64,000 bases of DNA. Source: Cyrtodaria siliqua (lineage: Eukaryota; Mollusca; Bivalvia; Adapedonta; Hiatellidae). Of this stretch, positions 45,001 through 56,650 are shown one piece after another. Where the stretch lies: contig JAWPHD010000240.1 in NCBI GenBank assembly GCA_037043455.1, positions 310,001-374,000 of the forward strand, written 5' to 3'. The position numbers were made by a program, and so were the translations under genes. Position 1 is the first letter of the stretch. Each line of letters opens with the position of its first letter. The notes under the pieces are model-generated. The model was not told the DNA's origin, made no database searches, and saw only the letters and a list, made by a program, of their open reading frames with translations.

Positions 45001-46934
45001 AAGCAGTGGCCCCAATAGTATGCAGAATCCTACATAAGGCTTACATATTCACCAGAAGCAGTGGCCCCAACATTATGCAGAATCCTACATAAGGCTTACA
45101 TATTCACCAGAAGCAGTGGCCCCAACATTATGCAGAATCCTAAATAAGGCTTACATATTCACCAGAAGCAGTGGCCCCAACATTATGCAGAATCCTAAAT
45201 AAGGCTTACATATTCACCAGAAGCAGTGGCCCCAACATTATGCAGAATCATAAATAAGGCTTACATATTCACCAGAAGCAGTGGACCCAACATTATGCAG
45301 AATCCTACATAAGGCTTACATATTCACCAGAAGCAGTGCCCCAACATTATATAGAATCCTACATAAGGCTTACATATTCACCAGAAGCAGTGGCCCCAAC
45401 ATTATGCAGAATCCTTAATAAGGCTTACATATTCACCAGAAGCAGTGGCCCCAACATTATGCAGAATCCTAAATAAGGCTTACATATTCACCAGCAGCAG
45501 TGGCCCCAACATTATGCAGAATCCTAAATAAGGCTTACATATTCACTAGAAGCAGTGGCCTCAACATTATGCAGAATCCTAAATAAGGCTTACATATTCA
45601 CCAGAAGCAGTGGCCCCAACATTATGCAGAATCCTAAATAAGGCTTACATATTCACCGGAAGCAGTGGCCCCAACATTATACAGAATCTTACATAATGCT
45701 TACATATTCACCAGAAGCAGTGGCCCCAACATTATGCAGAATCCAAATAAGGCTTACATATTCACCAGAAGCAGTGGCCCCAACATTATGCAGAATCCTA
45801 CATAAGGCTTACATATTCACCAGAAGCAGTGGCCCCAACATTATGCAGAATCCTACATAAGGCTTACATATTCACCAGAAGCAGTGGCCTCAACATTATG
45901 CAGAATCCTAAATAAGGCTTACATATTCACCAGAAGCAGTGGCCCCAACATTATGCAGAATCCTACATAAGGCTTACATATTCACCAGAAGCAGTGGCCT
46001 CAACATTATGCAGAATCCTAAATAAGGCTTACATATTCACCAGAAGCAGTGGCCCCAACATTATGCAGAATCCTACATAAGGCTTACATATTCACCAGAA
46101 GCAGTGGCCCCATCATTATGCAGAATCCTACATAAGGCTTACATATTCACCAGAAGCAGTGGCCCCAACATTATGCAGAATCCTAAATAAGGCTTACATA
46201 TTCACCAGAAGCAGTGGCCCCAACATTATGCAGAATCCTACATAAGGCTTACATATTCACCAGAAGCAGTGGCCCCAACATTATGCAGAATCCTAAATAA
46301 GGCTTACATATTCACCAAAATCAGTGGCCCCAACATTATGCAGAATCCTACATAAGGCTTACATATTCACCAGAAGCAGTGGCCCCAACATTATGCAGAA
46401 TCCTACATAAGGCTTACATATTCACCAGAAACAGTGGCCCCAACATTATGCAGAATCCTACATAATGCTTACATATTCACCAGAAGCAGTGGTCCCAACA
46501 TTATGCAGAATCCTAAATAAGGCTTACATATTTACAAAAAGCAGTGGCCTCAACATTATGCAGAATCCTAAATAAGGCTTACATATTCACCAGAAGCAGT
46601 GGCCCCAACATTATGCAGAATCCTACATAAGGCTTACATATTCACCAGAAGCAGTGGCCCCAACATTATGCAGAATCCTACATAAGGCTTACATATTCAC
46701 CAGAAGCAGTGGCCCCAACATTATGCAGAATCTTACATAAGGCTTACATATTCACCAGAAGCAGTGGCCTCAACATTATGCAGAATCTTACATATTCACC
46801 AGAAGCAGTGGCTCCAACGTTATGCAGAATCTTACATATTCACCAGAAGCAGTGACCCCAACGTTATGCAGAATCTTACATATTCACCAGAAGCGGTGGC
46901 CCCAACGTTATGCAAAATCTTACATAAGGCTTAC
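45001..46934. repeat. 55-bp minisatellite derived from the intron 1 donor
   Basis: About 35 units of 55 bp (CTTACATATTCACCAGAAGC then AGTGGCCCCAACATTATGCA then GAATCCTACATAAGG). On the minus strand each reads GTGAATAT/GTAAGCCTTATGTA, matching the exon's own CAGAATAT/GTAAGCCTTATGTA junction. The array starts at the donor itself, so each unit carries a potential 5' splice site. The last four units near the exon are shortened to about 40 bp. Confidence 0.95.
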
Positions 46935-47154
46935 ATATTCTGTGCTATCCAGCTTTCCAGGCACTCCTCTGTTCTCTGCTCCGATGGGATACGTAGCAAT
47001 TCGTTGCTGCAGCATGATTTTTTCAAGTTGACTCCTTTCGAAAATGAAGCGGAGCCTTCAATACAACAGAAGTCAGAGCACAGGGAAGTTTTATGTACAT
47101 TCCCCTGCAGGTCGGTGTAGGCTGGGCAACATTCTGCAGCATCGGACACGTGAC
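46935..47154 (-). CDS. Cysteine-rich ectodomain exon of a Shisa/CYYR1-like protein
   Basis: 220-nt exon between a strong acceptor (GTTCTTTTTTCAG) and donor AT/GTAAGC. It begins with two bases finishing a codon, then 72 codons, then two bases left for the next exon. It encodes eight cysteines, pattern CC (8,9), C (25), CC (29,30), CC (47,48), C (64), with CCPAYTDLQGNVH resembling the Cys-x-Tyr-x-Asp-x-x-Gly-x-x-His start of Shisa domains. Followed by a transmembrane exon, this reads as an extracellular disulphide-bonded domain. The signal peptide exon upstream is not identified and may lie beyond the window. Shisa versus CYYR1-like assignment is tentative; the exon itself is well supported by splice sites, phase and composition. 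Confidence 0.75.
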
Positions 47155-47904
47155 CTGAAAAAAGAACTTTCGTTTTTATATATTTGGACTTCAATAGAAT
47201 ATAACAAAAACGTACTTTGGAGTTGGGTGTGGTGGATAACATTGTATTTGTCATGTAAAAGTATGTTTTACATCTACTTTAAGTCAGAGCTGTAGATAAG
47301 CCAAGTTTTTGAGTATTTTACTCACTTTTTTTTTACAAAACCCCCCAGTTTGTTAATATTTTGAATATCTTTCCTCACCATCTTTACTACATAATTTATA
47401 CTCAAAAAATCATGAGTATTATATTTGTATGTATTGTCATGTGAAACAGTTTATTCTATATTTACATGATGAAATTGTTCTAAGCATGGGAGAACAACGG
47501 CCATACATTGTTTCGTTTTACTTAACATCTATTTAATTAGAATGCTTGTTTCTTTTTAAAATGTATTAGATTCACATCCATTTTGGAAGCATGAACTATG
47601 TAAAAATGTTTTTTACTCTGAACGCGTTTCTTGTTACTCATTCATAATAATAATAATAATAATAATAAATTCTTTATTTAAAGAAGGTTAACACATTATG
47701 ACATACTATCAAGATATACACATCATATTTTCAATGCGGCCTTCTGTACATGAATTAACAAACATTTAGTGCTTTTAACAAATACACCAACAATAAAAAC
47801 ATTATATCTTCGACAAACACTCAGTTATATTTGAATATAGAAGAAATATAAGAAGTCTTACATAATGTACATATATATCCAAGCAAAAAAATAAAAAATA
47901 ACAA
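47155..47904. other. Intron upstream of the ectodomain exon, with an AAT microsatellite
   Basis: A run of TAA/AAT triplets lies at 47647-47670. No first exon or transposon end was recognised. Confidence 0.45.
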
Positions 47905-50900
47905 GAGGTCAATGACCTTGAAGCTCTACTGATTGATTTTGATTTCAGGAAGTAGTCGCTACAAACTGGTTTTTTGAAAATCTATTTTTAGCCGTGGTGG
48001 CCATCTTGAATTTCCGGCCGACCTGAAATTTTGCTAGGATCAATAAGACATCATGAGCAACATTCCTGTGAAGTTTCATGAAAATCCGTCAAGTAGTTTC
48101 AGAGGAGTAGTCGCTACAATTTTTCATTATATAACTCTATGTAAACAAAGATGGCCACTGACAGCCATGTTTAACATTGAATCAAAATAATGTTCGACTC
48201 GGATAACCATCATGTCATGCTGATCATTTTAGAAAAAGTCCCATATCAATATCTCTTATAGTTTTCAAGAAGTAGTCTCTACAAACTTATATTTTAACAA
48301 GAGGTCAATGACCTTGAAGCTCTACTGATTGATTTTGATTTCAGGAAGTAGTCGCTACAGACTTGTTTTTTGAAAATCTATTTTTAACCGTGGCGGCCAT
48401 CTTGAATTTCCGGCCGACCTGAAATTTTGCTTAGATCAATTAGACATTAAGAGCAACATTCCTGTGAAGTTTCATGAAAATCCGTCAAGTAGTTTCAGAG
48501 GAGTAGTCGCTACAAGTTTTCATTATATAACTCTATGTAAACAAAGATGGCCGTTGGTAGCCATGTTTAACGTCAAATCAAAACGATTTTCGACAAGGAC
48601 CAACATCATGTCATACTGATCATTTTAGAAAAAGTCCCATATCAATATCTCTTATAGTTTTGAAGAAGTAGTCGCTACAAACTTATTTATTTTAAATCTA
48701 TTTTTAGCTGTGGCGGCCATCTTGAATTTCCGGCCGACCTGAAATTTTTCTAGGATCAACTAGACATCAAGATCAACATTCCTGTGAAGTTTCATGAACA
48801 TCCGTCAAGTAGTTTCAGAGAAGTAGTCGCTACAAGTTTTTACTATATAACTCTGTGTAACCAAAGATGGCCACTGGCAGCCATGTTTAACGTCGAATCA
48901 AAATAATTTTCCAAAAGGATCAACATCATGTCATGCTGATCATTTAAGAAAAAGTCCCATATCAATATCACTTATAGTTTTCAAGAAGTAGTCGCTACAA
49001 ACTTGTATTTTGAAAATCTATTTTTAGCCATGGCGGCCATCTTGAAATTCCGGCCGACCTGAAATTTTGCTAGGATCAATTAGACATTAAGAGCAACATT
49101 CCTGTGAAGTTTCATGAAAATCCGTCAAGTAGTTTCAGAGGAGTAGTCGCTACAAGTTTTCATTATATAACTCTATGTAAACAAAGATGGCCGTTGGTAG
49201 CCATGTTTAACGTCAAATCAAAACGATTTTCGACAAGGACCAACATCATGTCATACTGATCATTTTAGAAAAAGTCCCATATCAATATCTCTTATAGTTT
49301 TGAAGAAGTAGTCGCTACAAACTTATTTATTTTAAATCTATTTTTAGCTGTGGCGGCCATCTTGAATTTCCGGCCGACCTGAAATTTTTCTAGGATCAAC
49401 TAGACATCAAGATCAACATTCCTGTGACGTTTCATGAACATCCGTCAAGTAGTTTCAGAGTAGTAGTCGCTACAAGTTTTTACTATATAACTCGGTGTAA
49501 CCAAAGATGGCCACTGGCAGCCATGTTTAACGTCGAATCAAAATAATTTTCCACAAGGATCAACATCATGTCATGCTGATCATTTTAGAAAAAGTCCCAT
49601 ATCAATATCACTTATAGTTTTCAAGAAGTAGTCGCTACAAACTTGTATTTTGAAAATCTATTTTTAGCCATGGCGGCCATCTTGAATTTCCGGCCGACCT
49701 GAAATTTTGCTAGGATCAATTAGACATTAAGAGCAACATTCCTGTAAAGTTTCATGAAAATCCGCCAAGTAGTTTCAGAGGAGTAGTCGCTACAAGTTTT
49801 TACTATATAACTCTATGTAAACAAAGTTGGCCGCTGGCAGCCACGTTTAACGTCAAATCAAAACGATTTTTGATAAGGACCAACATCATGTCATGCTGAT
49901 CATTTTAGAAAAAGTCCCATATCAATATCACTTATAGTTTTCAAGAAGTAGTCGCTACAAACTTGAATTTAAAAAATCTATTTTTAGCTTTGGCGGCCAT
50001 CTTGGATTTCACATCAACATGAATTTTTGCTAGGATCAACTAGACTTCATGGGCAACATTTCTGTAAAGTTTTATGAATATCCATCCAGTAGTTTCAGAG
50101 GAGTAGTCGCTACAAATAAAAGTTAACGGACGGACAGACGGACGGACGACGGACGCCGCACCACGGCATAAGCTCTGCTGATCTCTGATCAGTAGAGCTA
50201 AAAATCTATTTTTAGCCATGGTGACCATCTTGAATTTCCGGCCGACCTGAAATTTTGCAAGGATCAATTAGACATCAAGAGCAACATTCGTGTGAAGTTT
50301 CATGAAAATCCGTCAAGTAGTTTCAGAGGAGTAGTCGCTACAAGTTATCATTATATAACTCTTATGTAAACATACATGGCCACTGGCAGCCATGTTTAAC
50401 GTCGAATCAAAATAATGTTCGACTTGAATAACCATCATGTCATGCTGATCATTTTAGAAAAAGTCCCATATCAATATCACTTATAGTTTTCAAGAAGTAG
50501 TCCCTACAAACTTGTATTTTGAAAATCTATTTTTAGCCATGGCGGCCATCTTGAATTTCCGGCCGACCTGAAATTTTGCAAGGATCAATTAGACATCAAG
50601 AGCAACATTCGTGTGAAGTTTCATGAAAATCCGTCAAGTATTTTCAGAGGAGTAGTCGCTACAAGTTATCATTATATAACTCTATGTAAACAAAGATGGC
50701 CACTGGCAGCCACGTTTAACGTCGAATCAAAATAATGTTCGACTCGGATAACCATCATGTCATGCTGATAATTTTAGAAAAAGTCCCATATCAATATCTC
50801 TTATAGTTTTCAAGAAGTAGTCGCTACAAACTTATTTTTTTTAAATCTATTTTTAGCCGTGGCGGCCATCTTGAATTTCCGGCCAACCTGAAATTTTGCT

Positions 50901-51405
50901 AGGATCAATTAGACATCAAGAGCAACATTCCTTTGAAGTTTCATGAAAATCCGTCAAGTAGTTTCAGAGGAGTAGTCGCTACAAGTTTTCATTATATAAC
51001 TTTTTGTAAACAAAGATGGCCGCTGGCAGCCATGTTTAACGTCGAATCAAAACAATTTTCGACAAGGACCAACATCATGTCATGCTGATCATTTTAGAAA
51101 AAGTCCCATAGCAATATCCGTTAGAGTTTTCAAGAAGTAGTCGCTACAAACTTGTTTTTTAAAAACCTATTTTTAGATTTGGCGGCCATCTTGGATTTCA
51201 CATCTACATGAATTTTTGCTAGGATCAACTAGACTTCATGGGCAACATTTCTGTAAAGTTTCATGAAAATCGATTCAGTAGTTTCAGAGGAGTAGTCGCT
51301 ACAAAAAAAAAGTTAACGGACAGACGGACAGACGGACGGACGACGGACGCCGCACCACGGCATAAGCTCTGCTGATCATCTCTGATCAGTAGAGCTAAAA
51401 ATTAA
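47905..51405. repeat. 320-bp tandem repeat block, about ten units
   Basis: The landmark AAGATGGCC occurs near 48546, 48866, 49186 and 49506 (the next unit, near 49826, reads AAGTTGG), exactly 320 bp apart. Alternate units are more alike, and 48480-49120 is nearly repeated at 49120-49760, so a 640-bp dimer was duplicated recently. The block begins AACAAGAGGTCAATGACC and AGCTCTACTGAT (47922-47933) and ends GGACAGACGGACAGACGGAC and the hairpin AGCTCTGCTGATC / GATCAGTAGAGCT (51365-51396). Internal copies of these ends near 48300 and 50165 show that several elements are joined. Confidence 0.92.
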
Positions 51406-51435
51406 AAAAAAAAAAAATAAATAAAATCATTCATG

Positions 51436-52368
51436 CATACATGTGATATCTCCCGCCGGGAGCTAATTTCTCCCGGAATTTCATGGGATCTCCTGGCCTC
51501 CCGCCGGGAGCTCCATTTCTCCCGGTAACAAAATTTCGCTATTTGCGAATCCTTTTGGGTAATTGCTATGATTTATTGGATAAAGACCGAGTTTTCCGAA
51601 TGATCTAGAATAAACACTTGCCGTCTTATCTATATCTGTGAAAACATTGCCACAGGGCGGGTAATTAAAAGGATTAGCATGTCAGGTAATTGGTTAATTG
51701 TGTGAAAATAATGATTGGATTGTTTGTTTATGACACGTGGCGGCGATACCTGTAATGTCCATGGGAGGTTGATTATGATAGGATTAAGGAATACACCGAC
51801 TGTAAGTGGTATGGTAATTAGCGAATTGGGCATCGATTGATATTTGGTATATAATATTGATGAGTGCCAAGTTTAATTATGTGAACAATTGTGTAGACTT
51901 TCAACCGACAAAGGTGATGCTGGCAGCAGCCAAGTCTTGTTGTAATTAGTGGTTAAAAAGTGGACAGAGTCTCAAGATATATACCCTAGCAGATTTAAAT
52001 GATGTTATTTTATGGTATGTTTATGAAAGCAGATTAATGATCATCATTAACTAAAAAGGTGATGCTGGCAGCAGCCAAGTCTTGTTGTAATTAGTGGTTA
52101 AAAAGTGGACAGAGTCTATATAAAGTGTTTGATTACATGCTATACTTGATTATATGCTATGCTAACATGAAATAAACAGTATTCAACTATTGTATGTATA
52201 AAATATCATGTTTTTATGCTGATTTACCCCCTTTATTAAGGTTTATATCAGAAAAAAAATATACTGGTACGCGTTAAAAATTCGAGTATAAAAACCTCCC
52301 TGAATTTTGTCAAATCTCCCTGAAAAAAGTCAAATCTCCCTGGTAACCCTCCTGAAAATATCACATGT
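51436..52368. mobile_element. DNA transposon remnant with CATGTGATAT ends
   Basis: Left CATGTGATATCTCCC and right GAAAATATCACATG are inverted copies, both next to repeated TCTCCC/GGGAG-type sequence (TCTCCCGCCGGGAGCT on the left, AATCTCCCTGAAAA on the right). TA flanks both sides. It contains a 63-bp direct duplication at 51910-51972 and 52055-52117. No transposase. Confidence 0.6.
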
Positions 52369-52376
52369 ATGTTCAT

Positions 52377-53060
52377 GTTAATGTGCATTTTGCAATAAAC
52401 ATTTTATAATTATATTTAAATGACGATAGTAGGAAGAGAACGTATGTCGACCGGTATATTGTTCCAAACGTGTCGACCAAAGTCGCTAAAGGTGTCTTTC
52501 ATGTATTTATTTAGCGGTTTTTGTGTAACAAGATCATTTCGTGTAGCTGATCTGAGATTATACCTTTTATTACATGAGAATGTCAAAAGTTGTGATATGT
52601 AATTAGGAGCTAGGTTGTTTATTGATTTATATATCAACACACCAGTATGATAATGACATCTGTTATGAAAAGAAAGCCACTGAAGTTCAATGAACATATC
52701 CTTAGAATTAGTTCGAAAAGTTTTTTTAATATTATTCTAGCTGCTCCTTTTTGAATTTTATGTATTTTATCTTCTATATTTTTGCTTTTACCCCATACAG
52801 TACAGCAATAATCAAATGTAGACATAATATAGGCATTATAAAACATAATTTTCATATCATATGATAAATAGTAAGATATAAGTTTCAATAAGGCAATTTT
52901 AGAATTGAGTTTGGAACACATTTTGGCTATTTGTACATTCCAAGACAAAGTTCTGTCAACATAAACTCCAAGGAACTTTTGAACTGCGACATTTTCTATA
53001 CATAAACTATCAACAGTTAATTTCAATTTATCCACAGTCATGAATCTGATGAGTACATAC
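52377..53060 (-). pseudogene. LINE ORF2 C-terminal fragment (RT thumb and 3' end)
   Basis: Reading frames on the minus strand give KFLGVYVDRTLSWNVQIAKM, FYNAYIMSTFDYCCTVWGKS and KIQKGAARIIL, then in another frame ELQWLSFHNR, LIYKSINNLAPNYISQLL and YNLRSATRNDLV with WNNIPVDIRSL. These are the conserved C-terminal blocks of jockey/CR1/RTE-like LINE reverse transcriptases. The frame changes near 52700 and again near 52430, and the RT palm is missing: a typical 5'-truncated dead copy. Confidence 0.88.
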
Positions 53061-53194
53061 TCGCTGAAGTCAAAAATTATCTGCAGCTCTGTATTCTACT
53101 GATTGTCCGGTTTAATTCTGGAAGCTAGCCCCTTTAAATGTTCGTCTGTAACCCGGTCCAGGTAAATGGTGAATAATCGATTCCTAACCGTATG

Positions 53195-53267
53195 TCCTCG
53201 ATAGCTCAGTGGTTAGTGTTCTGGTACAGTAAACCAGAGACTCTGGGTTCGAGTCCCGTTTGAGGAA
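53195..53267 (+). tRNA. tRNA gene or tRNA-like gene, anticodon AGT (Thr) by position
   Basis: 73 nt that fold as a cloverleaf: acceptor stem TCCTCGA / TTGAGGA (7 bp with one G-T), anticodon stem CTGGT / ACCAG, T stem and loop CTGGG TTCGAGT CCCGT, discriminator A. The A box (TAGCTCAGTGG) and B box (GGTTCGAGTCC) match consensus, and a run of seven T follows three bases after the gene. Odd points: base 33 is C instead of the near-universal T, the D stem has a T-T mismatch, and the outer T-stem pair is C-T. It may therefore be a tRNA pseudogene or the head of a SINE. Confidence 0.7.
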
Positions 53268-53270
53268 CGA

Positions 53271-53277
53271 TTTTTTT
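53271..53277 (+). terminator. Pol III terminator after the tRNA
   Basis: Seven consecutive T immediately downstream of the tRNA 3' end. Confidence 0.75.
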
Positions 53278-53429
53278 CACCATCAGTTATATTTCCAACA
53301 TGTACATATGTAAATAGTACAGTCAAACACATGTTCATGCCCGCCCCCCCACACTCCCAAACTTCCAAATTTTTGATGAGCTAAAAAAAAAGAAATGCGT
53401 AAAAGCCCAATTTATTAGGCTACTAGGGT

Positions 53430-54480
53430 AACAATAAGTCAATGACCTTGAAGCTCTCCGTTTTTGATAGCTAGATCAACATACCAGTGAAGTTTCATGA
53501 AAATCTGTCATGTAGTTTCATAGGAGTAGTCGCAACACGCTTTTACTATGTTACTCTATATAAATAAAGATGGTCGCTGCAGCCATGTTTAATGTTGAAT
53601 CAAAATGATTTTCGACAATGACCAACCTCATGTCATGCTGATCCTTTTAGAAAAAGTCCTATATCAATATCACTTATATTTTCAGGAAGTAGTCGCTACA
53701 AATTTCGTTTGTTTTTTAAATCTATTTTTAGCCGTAGTGGCCATCTTAAAATTTTGCTAGGATCAACTAGCCATCAAGAGCAACATTCCTGTGAAGTTTC
53801 ATCATGAAAATCCGTCAAGTAGTTTCAGAGGAGTAGTCGCTACAAATTTTATTATATAACTCTATGTAAACAAAGATGGCCGCTGGCGGCGAGGTTTAAT
53901 GTCGAATCAAAATAATTTTCGACAAGGATCAACATCATGTCATGTTGATCATTTTAGAAAAGGACCCATATCAATATCACTTATAGTTTGTAAGTAGTAG
54001 TCGCAACAAACGTTTTTCTTTTTTTTTTTAAATCAATTTTTAGCCGTGGTGGCCACCTTGAATTTACAGCCGACCTGATATTTTGCTAGGATCAACTAGA
54101 CATCAAGAGCAACATTCCTGTCAAGTTTCATGAAATTCCATCGTTAAAGAGGAGTAGTCGCCACAAGTTTTTCCTATATAACTCTATGTAAACAAAGATG
54201 GCAGCTGATGGCCATGTTTGACATCCAATCAAAATGAACTTTGGTTAGGACCAACTACATGTCGTGCCAGTCATTTTGTTAAAAGTTCCAATATCTCTTA
54301 TGGTTTTTTAGAAGTAGTTGCCACAAAATCACATTTTTAAAAATCTATTTTTTTAACGTGGCAGCCATCTTGAATTTCTGGCTGACCTAAATTTTTGCTA
54401 GGATCAACTAGACATCAAGAGCAACATTCCTGTGAAGTTTCATGAAAATCCATTTAGTTATTTCAGAGGAGTAGTCGACA
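53430..54480. repeat. 320-bp family, degraded block
   Basis: About three units beginning with CAATGACCTTGAAGCTCTCC and containing the usual landmarks (TTTCAGAGGAGTAGTCGCTA, ATGTCATGCTGATCATTTTA). More diverged than the 47.9-51.4 kb block. Confidence 0.8.
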
Positions 54481-54484
54481 CAAG

Positions 54485-54797
54485 GATCACTATAGGCCGC
54501 GATTCCGCGATATTCTCGCATTAAAAAAAGACAAATGGAATAAATTGTTGCACCGAATTCAGGGAAATCCATTTTCACCATTTCGGTTCGTAATGAAAAT
54601 ATAGTTATTTATATTTCATTTAAAATCGCAAGTAAATTTGTTTAGATCCATTTATTCGCGATTAAAACATACAAAGTGAGAAAATATCAAATTATTCGAA
54701 AATCACATGAAAATAATCAAAACGACATTGTTATGTCGCTAAACTCAAGCAAATGGGACATTTTGTCTCATTGAAATTCAATCCTAGGGTGATCCCT
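54485..54797. mobile_element. Short inverted-repeat element
   Basis: GGATCACTATAGG at the left and CCTAGGGTGATCC at the right are inverted copies at 11 of 13 positions. The interior is AT-rich and non-coding. No clear target duplication. Confidence 0.5.
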
Positions 54798-55032
54798 GGG
54801 TAGGTAGGTAAATTATTTTATTTTATTTGATAAAACTATAGGCTATTTTCTTGCATGTTTTTTAAAATGATATATTTGAACATGTTTCTATTCTACAATG
54901 TATGTTGCTTGTTTGTAATTACTAGTTAATGTGTGCTATTACAATACATAACACTGTAAGGTTGACTGCTTTTACATGTACCAACTTTGTACACTTTTGT
55001 ATTGCTTGTTTCAATCATCAAAGACAATAAAA
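54798..55032. other. Spacer
   Basis: AT-rich, no feature seen. Confidence 0.3.
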
Positions 55033-56650
55033 AACAAGAGGACCAAGAGGGCCTGTGGACGCTCTACTGGCTAACATGGCTCTTATAACATCAATGAAGC
55101 GAGCGACTGCCTTTTACGTTTTTTTGAAAGTTTCGGGAAAAAAACAGCTTTTTAACTAAATCAAGGGCCATAACTAAAGAATCTGGTAAAGTTTGGTAAA
55201 GATCAGATGCAAAATGAAGGCCCTACCGTATTAATGAGGCAAAATATAGCATTTTGAACTAAATCAAGGGCCATAATTCCGCTGTTACCAGTGCCCCAGA
55301 TAAGCACGTATCTGCGTATTTCACTCAATTAAAATTGCCAAATACCCAATTAATTTCCCTGACATGCGTACCAGATACGCAAGCAATTTCCTTTTCACTC
55401 AAACATTTTAATTTTCGATCGTATCGACAGTCAAAGTGTTCAAATGATTGATGGATTGATTTTCGTGCGTATTCCAATATTTACAAAAAGCAGATTTTAC
55501 TTCCGGTGTTTATCTTGACTGGGATTTTACATAATTATCGATAAAATGGAGAACGCTATATACTAATTGAATATGTACGCTATACCAGTCTATACTATTG
55601 TTTAGTCCTCTGGGCTCTTTCTTGTTTACTTTTGAAAGCGTTTGCATTGTGCAGACGATTAAAATGTCGAAACGGGGTCGTAAACCGACAAGCGAGTTAC
55701 CGTTAAGAAACACTTCTAAAATTAACACATGTGATTAGTGTTTCTATGGAAATTAATCATTAATTAATCATGGACAAAACACTGCCATGAATAACAAGTC
55801 AATAAAGCTCACAAAGACGGGTAAGTTACCAGGCTTGTTTTACATTTGATCCCCAAATCACCCTATTATTTTTGACAAGAAATTCACTCAATTAATTTTA
55901 ATTTCATGAGTGAAATACCCAATAGGTCCAAAAGTTATCTGGGGCACTGTGTTACTAGTCCGATATGAATGGTTTTCGAACTTGTCCGAGCTTTCATTGA
56001 TATTAACAATCTGATAAAGTTTGGTAAAGATCGGATGAACAATTAAGCCCCTATCGTCTTAACGAGACAAAATATAGCATTTTTAACTAAATGAAGGGCC
56101 ATAACTCCGCTGTTACTGGTCCTATCTGGCTGTTTTCGAACTTGTTCGAGCTTTCAATGACATTAACAATCTGATAAAGTTTGGTAAAGATCGGATGAAC
56201 AATGAAGCCCCTATCGTCTTAACGAGGTAAAATATAGCATTTTTAACTAAACCAAGGGCCATAACTCCGCTGTTACTATTCCGATATGGCTGGTTTTCGA
56301 ACTTGTCCGAGCTTTCATTGATATTAACAATGTGGTAAAGTTTGGTAAAGATAGGATGAAAAATGAAGGCCCTATCGTCTTAACGAGGCAAAATATAGCA
56401 ATATAGCATTTTGAACTAAATCAAGGGCCATAACTCTGCTGTTACTGGTCCAATCTGGCTGGTTTTCGAACTTATCCAAGCTTTTATTGATATTAACAAC
56501 CTGTTAAAGTTTGGTAAAGATCTGATGAAAAATTAAGGCCCTATCGTCTTAACGAGACAAAAGTTAACGACGGACGGACGGACAGACGACGGACAACTCG
56601 GCATCCCATAAGCTCTACTGGCCTGCTGGCCTTCAGCCAGTAGAGCTAAT
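55033..56650 (+). repeat. Approximately 160-bp tandem element, GGCCATAACTCC family
   Basis: Starts AACAAGAGGACCAAGAGGGC and CGCTCTACTGGCT. Units (landmarks GCTGTTAC at 55281, 56108, 56269, 56438) share TCATTGATATTAACAATCTG and GTTTGGTAAAGATCGGATGA. It ends GACGGACGGACGGACAGACG, then AGCTCTACTGGCCT ... GCCAGTAGAGCT. The inverted match between start and end plus the 3' hairpin repeats the architecture of the 320-bp family. Interrupted by the insertion at 55289. Confidence 0.88.
55289..55949. mobile_element. 661-bp hAT-like insertion
   Basis: Perfect 15-bp inverted ends CAGTGCCCCAGATAA and TTATCTGGGGCACTG. TGTTAC flanks both sides (55283-55288, 55950-55955), a 6-bp target duplication of the tandem repeat. 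A short plus-strand frame starting MSKRGRKPTSE at about 55664 may be a transposase N-terminus remnant. Confidence 0.88.

Noticed and set aside
44788..45092. Frames reading GPLLLLLFLGH on one strand and QEQQQNQW on the other
   Set aside because: Created by the 26-bp minisatellite.
47155..47254. Upstream extension of the ectodomain exon to a Met at 47254 as the real protein start
   Set aside because: The added residues do not look like a signal peptide, and a strong acceptor (GTTCTTTTTTCAG) lies between them and the cysteine-rich domain.
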